A stretch of 39,067 nucleotides of DNA from Actinomadura physcomitrii. GTDB taxonomy: Bacteria; Actinomycetota; Actinomycetes; Streptosporangiales; Streptosporangiaceae. Below the pieces are notes generated by a model. That model searched no databases. It saw only the letters and a list, made by a program, of their open reading frames with translations, and had not been told where the DNA came from. Within the stretch, counting starts at the first letter, position 1; the number at the start of each line of letters is the position of its first letter. The stretch is from the NCBI RefSeq assembly GCF_008923205.2, contig NZ_WBMS02000066.1, positions 1 to 39,067 of the forward strand, given 5' to 3'. A program made the position numbers and the translations under genes. Below, in pieces: positions 16,390 to 24,762 of this stretch.

Positions 16390-17760
16390 TTACGCGTCTT
16401 GATCGCGGCATGCGCAGTCCAGGGCGGCGGCGACGCGGTCCAGCGTGGCGATCGGCGGGGTGAAGGGCAACCGCAGATGGCGGGAGTTCGTCGCATCTGC
16501 GGCGAACGACGTCCCGGCGGCCAGCTCGAGTCCGTGCGCGCGGGCGCGTGTCACGACGGCATCGACGCGCATGCTCGTCAGACGCAACCACAGGGCGAGC
16601 CCTCCGGGAGGAACCGTGAAACGCCAGCGGTCGTCTCCGGACAGCAGCCCGCTCAGGTGGTCGCGCTGTCGCCGCAAAGCGGCCCGGCGGTGACGCAGCA
16701 CCGGTTCCAGGTCGCGGAGGAGTTCCGAGGCGACCAGCTGCTGCGTCGGCACGGCGGTCAGCGACCCGCACAGCGGATGGTGGGCCAGTTCGGCGATCAG
16801 CGCGGCAGGCCCCCGGAGCCAGCCGACCCGCAGGCCACCCCAGACCGTCTTGGCCGCCGACCCGATGAGGACGGAGCGGGGTATCCGCAGGAGCGGTGCG
16901 GGCGGTTCGCGCAGGTCGAGGTCGCGCATGGTCTCGTCGGACACGACGGTCACCCGGTGCCGTTCGGCCAGCCACGCCACCGTCCGCCGGGCGGTGGCCG
17001 GCATGAGCGCGCCGGTGGGGTTCTGGAAGTCGGGGACGAGGTAGGCCAGACCGCCTGCCGCGGACCGGAACGCGTCCTGGAGCTGGTCCAGGTCCCAGCC
17101 GTCCGTGGTGACCCGGCAGCCGACCAGGCGGATGCCGGCGGCCCGGAAGCCGGCCAGCGGGTCAGGGTACGTGGGGATCTCCACGGCCACGGCACGAGGA
17201 CGCAACCGCGCCGAAAGCAGTGCCAGTGCCGAGCGCGTCCCGGAGGTGATGAGCACCTGCTCGGGGCGGGTGGCGAGCCCCTCGTCGGTGAAGCGGTCCG
17301 CGATCAGTGACCGCAGTTCCGGCAGGCCGGGGCCCGTCTCCCCGCTCTCGGCCAGGAGCGGGCCGGAACGCTCGGCCGCTCTCAGCAGAGCCTGCTGGTA
17401 TGTCGCATGAGGTGCGGCCGGAACCGCCCTTCGAAGGTCGATGACGCCGTCCTCGCCGCTGGCCGAGAACGGTGCGATGCGCGCCGCCGCCTCCGGCGGA
17501 AGCCGCAGCGTGCTCGCGCTGCCGTGCCGGGTGTCGACCCATCCCTCGTCCCGCAGGATGCCCAGCGCCGCGATCACGGTGCCCCGGCTGACGCCGAGCG
17601 CCTCGGCGACACGACGCTCGGCGGGAAGCCGGGAGCCGACCCGCAGCCGTCCGTCCAGGGCGGCGTCGCCGACCGCGTCGGCCAGCGCCCGCGCCAGGGC
17701 GACACCTGGCCGACGCCAGGCGCCCAGCGCCGTCACCAGCTGGGTGTTCGTGATGTGCAC
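16390..17760 (-). CDS. MocR family regulator (GntR HTH fused to aminotransferase-like domain)
   Basis: 456 residues from a GTG at 17760. Residues ~20-85 form a GntR winged helix (RLPAERRVAEALGVSRGTVI, EGWVDTRHG). Residues ~105-450 are a class I aminotransferase-like domain with TSGTRSAL, PDFQNPTG (243-250) and the PLP lysine in SAAKTVWGGLRVGW (K304). MocR proteins sense PLP or amino compounds and usually control a divergent gene. Here the divergent neighbour was the PLP decarboxylase now starting at 23664; Tn3 sits between them. The start codon lies inside a long perfect palindrome, so autoregulation and a leaderless transcript are likely. The gene looks intact. Confidence 0.92.
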   Translation of the reverse strand: MHITNTQLVTALGAWRRPGVALARALADAVGDAALDGRLRVGSRLPAERRVAEALGVSRGTVIAALGILRDEGWVDTRHGSASTLRLPPEAAARIAPFSASGEDGVIDLRRAVPAAPHATYQQALLRAAERSGPLLAESGETGPGLPELRSLIADRFTDEGLATRPEQVLITSGTRSALALLSARLRPRAVAVEIPTYPDPLAGFRAAGIRLVGCRVTTDGWDLDQLQDAFRSAAGGLAYLVPDFQNPTGALMPATARRTVAWLAERHRVTVVSDETMRDLDLREPPAPLLRIPRSVLIGSAAKTVWGGLRVGWLRGPAALIAELAHHPLCGSLTAVPTQQLVASELLRDLEPVLRHRRAALRRQRDHLSGLLSGDDRWRFTVPPGGLALWLRLTSMRVDAVVTRARAHGLELAAGTSFAADATNSRHLRLPFTPPIATLDRVAAALDCACRDQDA

Positions 17761-17798
17761 TGGTCCAGTTTGCCAGTATTGGACCAGTGCACATCACG
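17749..17798. promoter_or_regulatory. 19-bp-arm palindrome over the mocR start (MocR operator)
   Basis: Arms 17749-17767 and 17780-17798 are perfect reverse complements (CGTGATGTGCACTGGTCCA and its partner) around the 12-base spacer GTTTGCCAGTAT. The core TGGTCCA...TGGACCA resembles known MocR/GntR operators. The left arm includes the GTG start and first codons of mocR. The Tn3 target duplication begins only six bases from the right arm. Confidence 0.8.
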
Positions 17799-17808
17799 CC
17801 CTGGATAC

Positions 17809-17848
17809 GGGGGTTGACGAGCATCGGAACGAAAAGTCTCGCTAGGCA
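17809..17848 (+). repeat. Tn3 left inverted repeat
   Basis: 40-bp end, four mismatches to the right end over its length. The strongest block is CATCGGAACGAAAAGTC. Preceded directly by GATAC. Confidence 0.93.
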
Positions 17849-17998
17849 GCGTGCGGCATCGGATATGGATTCGGCGCTTGTTTCGGTGTTGTGACCTGCG
17901 GGTTTGGACTGGCGGGGAGGTCTGTTCGGGAGGTAGCGGCGTAACGGTTGGATCTTGGGTGGGGTTCGCCCGTTGGGTTGGTCCTAGTTTCTGGGGCT

Positions 17999-20900
17999 AT
18001 GCCTGTTGAGTTCTTGAGTGATGCCGAGGCCGCTTCCTATGGCCGGTACGTGGGGCCGCCGTCGCGGGCGGAGCTGGAGCGGTTCTTCTTCCTGGATGAC
18101 GCGGATCGTGAGTTGATCGCCAAGCGGCGTGGGGAGGCCAGTCGGCTGGGGTTTGCGTTGCAGCTGACGACGGCGCGGTTCGTGGGCCGGTTTCTGCCTG
18201 ATCCGCTGGATGTCCCGGTCGAGGTGGTCGACTACCTGGCCGCGCAGCTGGACGTGGCGGATCCCTCGGTGGTCAAGGGCTATACCGAGCGGCGGCAGAC
18301 GGCCTTCGACCATCAGGGCGAGATCAAGACAGCGTACGGCTTACGAGACTTCGCCGAGGCGGAGTTCACCGCGTGGGTGGACGCGCGGGCGTGGAACACC
18401 GGGGACGGGCTCGGCACATCTTCACCGACGGGGTGATATGGCTGCGTACCGGCAAGGTGCTGCTGCCGGGGGTGACAACGCTGGCGCGGCTGGTCGCCCG
18501 GGTCCGTGATCAGGCGTTGGATCGTCTGCATCAGGCGCTGTTCGGGGTGCTGACGCCGCGGCAGCGGGCGATCTTGGAGTTGCTGCTGGAGGTGCCGGAG
18601 GGAGCACGGGCCTCGGATCTGGAGCGATGGCGCAAGCGCCCGTCGGTGGCCTCGGGCAAGAACCTGGAAAAGGCCCTGGTCCGCGCGCAGGAGATCCTCG
18701 GACTGGGGTTGAGCGCGATCACGCTGCCTCCGGAGGTGCCGCACCGGCGGCTGGTGGACCTGGCCCGGTACGGGATGGGCGCGACCGCAACGGCGTTGCG
18801 GCGGCACGGCCCCTCCCGGCAGCTGGCGACGCTGCTGGCCACGGTGCTCTACCTGGAGGGCAAGTCGGTCGATGACTGCCTGGACCTGCTGGACCTGCTG
18901 ATGAGCACGGAGCTGATCGGCAAGGCCGAGACCACGGTGGGCAAGGAACGCGCCCGCCAGCACCCGAAGCTGGCGCGGCACTCGGCGACGCTGGCGGCCG
19001 CGGTCGAGACATTGCTGGAGGTCACCGAGTATGGCGAGGAACTGAGCCTGGAGCAGGTATGGGAATTGATCGACGCGATCGTGCCTCGCCGGGAGTTGAA
19101 GGCGGCGGTGGCCGCGGTGACCGAGATGGTCCCGCCCCCGACGCCGATGACGACGGGCCGATGCGGGCGCTGCTGGCCGAACGGATCGGCACGGTTTCAG
19201 GCTTCCTCAAGACCTTGACAGTGGCGATTGAGTTCGGCGCGACCGCCGAGGCGGCGCGAGTGCTGGAGGCCACCCAGGCGCTACCGCGGCTACTGGATGG
19301 CCGCAAGAAAAAGGTCACCCAGAACGACATCGACCCTGGTCTGGTGGGCGGGTCGTGGAAGCGGCTGGTGTTCCGCGCCGGGCCGAACGGCAGCACGGTG
19401 GACAAGAACGCCTACACCATGTGCGTGCTGACCCAGTCCCACCGCCACCTCAAACGCCGCGACATCTACGCCGAGGCCTCCGCCCGATGGCGTGACCCGC
19501 GCGCCCATCTGCTGGCCGGTGAGGCGTGGGATGCGGCCAAGGGGCCGGCGCTGACCGACCTGGGCCTGCCCGAAGACCCGGCGTCGCTGCTGGCCGAGCA
19601 CGTGATGATCCTGCACATGGCACTAAAGGACGTGGCCGGGCAGATCACCGCCGGCGGCGCCGAGGCCAGCGTGGATGAGGAGGGCCGGCTGCATGTGGCC
19701 AAACTGCAGGCGCTGCCCGAGCCGCCGTCCCTGATCGATCTGCGTAAGCGGTTGGCGGGGATGCTGCCGCTGGTGGACCTGCCGGAATTGCTGCTGGAAA
19801 CGATGGACCGGGTGCCCGCCTTCACCGGCGCGTTCACCTCCACGGCGGGCGGGACCAGCAAGCTCGCCGATTTCGAGATCTCGGTGGCCGCGTGCCTGAC
19901 CGCGAGTGCGCTCAACATCGGGTACGCGCCGGTCACCAAGTCCGGCACGGCCGCCCTCGAACGGGCCCGGTTGTCGCACGTGACGCAGAACTACCTGTCG
20001 GCCGAGACGTTCTCGGCCGCCAACGCCCCGTTGATCGACACCCAGGCCCAGATCGGATTCGCTCAGATGCTGGGCGGCGGGCTGGTCGCCGCGATCGACG
20101 GAATGCGGTTCGTTGTCCCGGTCCCCTCGATCTACACCCGCCCCAACCGCAAGTACTTCGGTACGCGCCGCGGACTGACCTGGCTCAACCTGATCAACAA
20201 CCAGGGCGCCGGTCTGGGCGCGAAGGTGGTCACCGGCACCGTCCGCGACTCATTGCACATGATCGACGTGCTGTTCCGCCGCGACGGCGGCCGCCGCCCC
20301 AAGGTCATCGTCACCGACACCGGCTCCTACTCCGACGTGGTATTCGGCCTGGTCCACCTGCTGGGCATGCAGTACCGGCCCGCGCTGGCCGACCTGCCCG
20401 ACCAAAAAGGCTGGCGGATCCAAGACGCCGACTACGGAACACTGACCCGGTTCGCCCGCGGCAAGATCGACCTAGCCAAGATCAAACGACACTGGCACGA
20501 CATCCTGCGCGTGGTCGTCTCGATCTACACCGGACAAGTCAGGGCCCACGACGTGATGCGGATGCTGCAACGCGACGGCAACCCCACCCAGCTCAGCGAG
20601 GCGATCGCGCACTACGGGCGAATCTTCAAGACCCTGCACATCCTCACCTACGCCGTCGAGGAACCTTACCGGCGCGACATCAAGGGCATCCGCAACCTGC
20701 AGGAATCCCGCCACGCCCTGGCCGGGAAACTCTTCCACGGCCGCAAGGGCGAGATCTACCAGCGCTACTACAAAGGCATGGAAGACCAGCTCAGCGCCCT
20801 CGGCCTGGTTCTGAACTGCGTCACCTGGTGGAACACCTTCTACATCGACAAAGCCCTAACCCAGCTACGCGCCGCCGGCTACCCCCTGGCCGAGGAAGAC

Positions 20901-21038
20901 GTCGCCCGCCTGTCTCCGTTCGTCCGCAAACATATCAACGTCATCGGCACCTATACCTTCGCCCCACCCGACCTCGGCCCTGCTGGCGTCCGCGACCTGC
21001 GCGATCCCGACGACGAGGCCGATGACGACCTGTTGTAG
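17999..21038 (+). pseudogene. tnpA: Tn3 transposase TnpA, two frameshifts
   Basis: The ATG at 17999 opens PVEFLSDAEAASYG, the N-terminal DUF4158 region. The frame breaks near 18405 (GDG / RHIFTDGVIWLRTGK) and again near 19140 in a C run (MVPP / DADDDGPMRALLAE). Each lesion is consistent with one lost base. Joined, the three pieces give a transposase of about 1010 residues, the normal Tn3 size. The catalytic DDE residues survive in the last segment: Asp at 20097 (AAIDGMRF), Asp at 20316 (VTDTGSYSD) and Glu at 20703 (LQESRHALAGKLFHGRKGEI). Unless frameshifting or sequence errors are involved, no active transposase is made. Confidence 0.93.
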
Positions 21039-21285
21039 GGGGCTGGACGACGATTCCGGGCCGATCTCTACATCAGCGCTCATTCCTGCCGATGAGCAGG
21101 TGGGCTGTCTATGGGGCGTTTGCCGAGGCGCCGTCGCTTCGGATCGGATTTTGAGCGCCGGACGTCCAGCCGGTGATTTCGGCCCGTGTCGGGTCGAAAC
21201 CTCCGCGAACAGGGGGAGACGTCTAAGATCTTCGCTGGCTTCCACCTGATTTATCCCAAAGCTCACCACGGAGACCGGATCACGG

Positions 21286-22614
21286 ATGACCGACGACAGC
21301 GAGCCGCGTAACCGCCCGTCCTCCACCACGCCGCGGGTGGAGACCGTCATGTCGTGGACGGTCGATGAACCGGCGGTCCGGCGGAGGGGGCGTTCGTGGC
21401 GGCTGGGCGTGGTCGTGGCGGCATTGATCGCTGTCGTCCTGGCGTTCTGGGGTGTGCCTCGCCTCTGGGCGGTGTTCGATGACGGTATGCGGGGGCCGTA
21501 CGGGCGGTTCCCTCAGCCGGTGGCAGCTCAGCCGCCCGTGCACTCGGCGCAACGGGTGGCCTCCGCCCTCCCCAAGTCCGCGGTGATCTACGGCGGGCTC
21601 GCGATCATGCCCGCTCGTGATGGCGTGCGGGCCGTCGACATTGTCACGGGCAAGGTCTACTGGCGCTACACGAAGGGCGCGTGGGTGCTGGTGGGCGGCG
21701 TGGATCGCTCGACGGGCGATGTCTTCCTCGAATCGACGAGCCGTGAGCTGGTGAAGGTAAACATTCGCTCGGGCAAGATCCGATGGTCCCAAAAGGTGCC
21801 CCACATCGGTCGTCCCGACGAGTCCGTTGTGCCGGACGCTGACCCGGCGACGCTGGCGTTGATCAACAGCGACGGAATGACCGGGATCTCCCGGGCGACC
21901 GGCAAGGTCCGCTGGACGAAGAAGTGGCCCGGTACCTGCCCCTACGAAGACATCTTTTCCCATGTGGCTGTGCTGCCGGGCACCCTCGCCGTCGCCTGTA
22001 ATGACTACGACGCGCCGGACAATGCAGTGGCCGGGTTCGACCCGGCGACCGGAGCCACACGATGGGCGCTGCGCGTCTCACAGTTGTCTGCCGGGACGTC
22101 ACGCCCCCACGAGATGGTCGATGCCCTTGGACTGGTCAGCGGCCGGCTGGCCGTGGCGGCCGGTGACACCACCGACCTTCTCGACCCGGCGACCGGCCGG
22201 ATCGTGACCAAGCGGCGGTGGAAGGGCAAGCAGGCGGCCGCCTTCGACGACGGGCGCCAGGTCAGCCTCTGCGAGGACAAGAAGGACCATGCCATCTGCG
22301 GCCTCGATCCGGCCACCGGCGGGCAGTTGTGGCGCACCCCGATCCCCGAATCCGGCCATCTTCCCCAGGGCAGCGAGAGCCTCGCCGTTGCCGACGGCCG
22401 GGTCTACATCGTGTCCGACGTTCCCAGGAACACGGGCTTCGAACTCATCGTCTTCGACGGCCGGACCGGCAGGGTCCTCAGCCGTAACCCGATCTCCGGC
22501 CACACGACCTTCATCTATGGAGTCACCGACGGCATCGTCGCCATCGGCGTTACCGACACCGACCTGTACGCCGAGCGTCCCGATATCCGGGGCACACGCA
22601 GACTCCCGTCATAA
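21286..22614 (+). CDS. Membrane-anchored PQQ-like beta-propeller protein (transposon cargo)
   Basis: 442 residues from the ATG at 21286, with GGAGA upstream. Residues 1-38 are a charged cytoplasmic tail, 39-61 one transmembrane helix without a cleavage site, and the rest extracellular. The outer part holds repeated PQQ/quinoprotein-like blades: AVDIVTGKVYWRY, KVNIRSGKIRWSQ, GISRATGKVRWTK, GFDPATGATRWAL, LLDPATGRIV, GLDPATGGQLWRT and VFDGRTGRVLS. Four Cys residues lie among the blades. No enzyme residues are recognised; such propellers usually bind partners or cell-wall components. It lies between tnpA and tnpR, where Tn3 elements normally carry resistance or accessory genes, which makes it an unusual passenger. 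The upstream gap 21039-21285 holds no gene I can support. Confidence 0.85.
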   Translation: MTDDSEPRNRPSSTTPRVETVMSWTVDEPAVRRRGRSWRLGVVVAALIAVVLAFWGVPRLWAVFDDGMRGPYGRFPQPVAAQPPVHSAQRVASALPKSAVIYGGLAIMPARDGVRAVDIVTGKVYWRYTKGAWVLVGGVDRSTGDVFLESTSRELVKVNIRSGKIRWSQKVPHIGRPDESVVPDADPATLALINSDGMTGISRATGKVRWTKKWPGTCPYEDIFSHVAVLPGTLAVACNDYDAPDNAVAGFDPATGATRWALRVSQLSAGTSRPHEMVDALGLVSGRLAVAAGDTTDLLDPATGRIVTKRRWKGKQAAAFDDGRQVSLCEDKKDHAICGLDPATGGQLWRTPIPESGHLPQGSESLAVADGRVYIVSDVPRNTGFELIVFDGRTGRVLSRNPISGHTTFIYGVTDGIVAIGVTDTDLYAERPDIRGTRRLPS

Positions 22615-22724
22615 CAGCCGGGCCACCGGGTCACACTGGCGATCGGTCTCGGTGCCGGACTCCGAAGGGGCATGGCTGAAATTCAACCGGATGCGAACTT
22701 TGATGCCAAGACGGTAGCGCGGCC

Positions 22725-22842
22725 TTCAAGAAACGATCGTTTATTGAAGATCGCCGGAGAAGGCGCCGGACGGCTCCCCAGCTCTTCAAAAACCCCTTCA
22801 ACAACCCGGGCTGTTCAACAATCGTCTGGGACCGTTTGTTGA
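22725..22842. other. Candidate res (resolution) site of the Tn3 element
   Basis: Three dyads lie just before tnpR: 22725-22748 (TTCAA-N-AAACGATCGTTT-N-TTGAA), ~22798-22817 (around AACA-N-CCCGGG-N-TGTT) and 22815-22842 (TCAACAA-N14-TTGTTGA). Three clustered dyads upstream of a resolvase gene match the layout of res sites with three subsites, and the site would also carry the tnpR promoter. Confidence 0.55.
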
Positions 22843-22846
22843 GAGG

Positions 22847-23515
22847 ATGGCGGGCGTGACGAGCCCTCTCGACCTACCCGCCGACCCGTTCGCCGTCTTC
22901 CCCGCCCGGCCCACTGAGATCCGCATCGGGTATGCCTGCGTCTCGACCGGCGGGCAGAAACTCGAGCGGCAGATCGACGCGCTCACTGCGGCCGGGTGTC
23001 GGCGGATCTTCGCGGACAAGAAGTCGGGCAAGAACGCCCACCGGCCAGAGCTGAAGGCCTGCCACGCCTTCCTCGCGCCCGGCGACACCCTAGTCGTGCC
23101 GTCCCTGGACCGGTATGGCCGGTCGTTGCATGACCTGATCACCATGGTCGCCGACCTACGCCAACGCGAGATCGGGTTCACCAGCCTGCACGAGAACCTC
23201 GACACCACCACCCCTGGCGGCCGTCTGGTCTTCCACGTCTTCGCCGCCCTGGCCGAATTCATCCGCGAACTCATTGTCGCCGGCACCCGCGAAGGCCTGG
23301 CCGCCGCCCGCGCCCGCGGTCGCATCGGCGGGCGTCCCACCGTCGTCAACGAGGACCTGCTGCGTGCCGCCCGCGACATGCTGCCCAACCCCAAGCACTC
23401 GATCACTTCGATCGCCAAGCTGCTGGGCGTCTCCCCGGGCACGCTTTACAACCACATCCCTGATCTGCGCGAGCTACGCGCCACTGGGCAGGCTGAGCAG
23501 CTCACCGGTAGCTGA
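22847..23515 (+). CDS. tnpR: Tn3 resolvase TnpR (serine recombinase) with Arg-to-Cys change
   Basis: 222 residues from the ATG at 22847, close behind the last res dyad. A non-conserved 25-residue N-terminal extension precedes the catalytic domain IRIGYACVSTGGQKLERQID, in which Ser33 is the nucleophile. D88, R89 and R92 (LDRYGRS) match gamma-delta D67, R68 and R71. The C-terminus holds an HTH (ITSIAKLLGVSPGTLYNHIP). The conserved catalytic Arg (gamma-delta R8, motif Y-A-R-V-S) is Cys31 here, from codon TGC at 22937-22939, one transition from CGC. The open frame is intact but activity may be impaired. Confidence 0.92.
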   Translation: MAGVTSPLDLPADPFAVFPARPTEIRIGYACVSTGGQKLERQIDALTAAGCRRIFADKKSGKNAHRPELKACHAFLAPGDTLVVPSLDRYGRSLHDLITMVADLRQREIGFTSLHENLDTTTPGGRLVFHVFAALAEFIRELIVAGTREGLAAARARGRIGGRPTVVNEDLLRAARDMLPNPKHSITSIAKLLGVSPGTLYNHIPDLRELRATGQAEQLTGS

Positions 23516-23529
23516 CCTGCGCAAACAAT

Positions 23530-23566
23530 GCAGCGAGACGCATTCGAACGAAAAGTCACGCCAAGC
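23530..23566 (+). repeat. Degenerate Tn3-end-like sequence inside the right end
   Basis: The block GAACGAAAAGTCACG...AAGCA repeats the core of the transposon ends, in left-end orientation, only 14 bases inside the right inverted repeat. It may be the end of an older or nested Tn3-type element. Confidence 0.5.
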
Positions 23567-23580
23567 ACCGCCCGAGGCCT

Positions 23581-23620
23581 TGCTTACCGCGACTTTTCGT
23601 TCCGATGTTCGTCAACCCCC
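23581..23620 (-). repeat. Tn3 right inverted repeat
   Basis: Reverse complement of the left end with four mismatches in 40 bp, followed directly by the GATAC target duplication at 23621-23625. Confidence 0.93.
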
Positions 23621-23849
23621 GATACCGTTTCTTCCCTGAAGTCACTGGAATCGGAGCCCTCCCATGCACCCACGCCTCGCCACCGATCTCGCGGCACTGC
23701 CGGATCTGCTGGAGGCGACTCGCCTGCGCGCGACCGAGATTCTCGATCGCCTGCCTGACCAGCCGGTAGTGCCGCCATTGCGCCTGCCCGACCCGGAGCC
23801 GCTCCCCGAGGAGGGGGCCGGGCTCGCGGGGGCACTCGCCGAGTTCACT

Positions 23850-24762
23850 GAGCCCTTTCCACCACGTCTGTGGGTGGGTAGTCACGGCGTGATCGCGGGC
23901 GGCGTGGCAGGCCCCGAAACATGAAGAAGCCCTGGTAGGACGGGTGATCTCTCACAACCCTCCGCCCCCACCAGGGACTTCACATGCTTTTCTATCGTTC
24001 TTCGCTGCCGTTGTCGCCTCGGACCCTGCAGTACGTGACCGGTGTCGTCGGTCGGCATCGCAAGCAGGCCGGCAGCAAGGGCCGTGCCCTACCAGCGGGG
24101 ATGCAGGCGCTGATGACGCTGGCGTACCTGAAGAACGGGGAGACCTTCGCGCGGCTCGGCGCCGGGTTCGGGGTTGGAACCACCACCGCCTGGCGCTACG
24201 TCAACGAGACGGTGACACTGCTGTCGGCCCGGTCACCCAAGCTCCCCCGGGCGCTGGCCAAGGCCAAGAAGGACGGACTGCTCTACCTGGTCCTGGACGG
24301 CACGCTCATCCCGATCGACCGGGTGAAGGCCGACCGGCCCTTCTACTCGGGCAAACACAAGAAGCACGGCATGAACTTGCAGGTCATCGCCTCACCGAAT
24401 GGAACCATCGTGTGGGTGTCGGGACCGCTGCCCGGCTCCGTCCACGACCTCAAGGCCGCCGGCTCTGGGGCCTGGTCCGCGAACTGGCCGCATCCGGGCT
24501 CTTGGTGCTGGCAGACAAGGGCTACGCCAGAGCCGGCTCCCACGTCAAGACGCCCTACAAGGGCAAGAACAAGCCCGAGCCCTGCAAGGACGCCAACCGC
24601 TCCCACGCCAGACTCCGCGGACCGGGCGAACGAGCCAACGCCCAACTCAAAAGCTGGAACATCCTGTCCAAGCTACGCTGCTGCCCCCACCGCGCCGGTC
24701 ACCTGGCCAAGGCCATCCACGTCCTCCAGAACCGCGAGCTCAACGCACGTTGAAAAAGGCTC
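23850..24762 (+). mobile_element. IS5-type insertion sequence inside the decarboxylase gene
   Basis: 913 bp with imperfect ends GAGCCCTTTCCACC / GAGCCTTTTTCAAC (11 of 14 matching), flanked by the 3-bp direct repeat ACT (23847-23849, 24763-24765). Such short repeats fit parts of the IS5 family. It carries one transposase gene, now frameshifted. Confidence 0.85.
23984..24753 (+). pseudogene. IS5-type (DDE_Tnp_4) transposase, frameshifted
   Basis: The ATG at 23984 opens LFYRSSLPLSPRTLQYVTG, an N-terminal helix-turn-helix region (LMTLAYLKNGETFARLGAGF), and the first catalytic segment LYLVLDGTLIPIDRVKADRP. SGKHKKHGMNLQVI and PGSVHDLKAA follow. Near 24460 the frame changes to WGLVRELAASGLLVLADKGY, KGKNKPEPCKDANRSHARLR and the catalytic-Glu region GERANAQLKSW, ending at 24753. 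The joined protein is about 255 residues. The shift lies in the middle of the catalytic core, so it looks like mutation rather than programmed frameshifting. Confidence 0.85.

Larger units (their letters stand above)
17809..23620 (+). mobile_element. Complete Tn3-family transposon with beta-propeller cargo
   Basis: 5812 bp bounded by ~40-bp inverted repeats starting GGGGGTTGACGA, closely resembling Tn3 ends (GGGG...GGAACGAAAA...). The flanks carry a perfect 5-bp duplication GATAC (17804-17808 and 23621-23625), the Tn3 hallmark. Contents in order: tnpA (two frameshifts), a passenger beta-propeller gene, a res-like region and tnpR, all on the plus strand. Intact ends and target duplication show a clean insertion. 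With tnpA broken it can move only with outside help. Confidence 0.95.
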
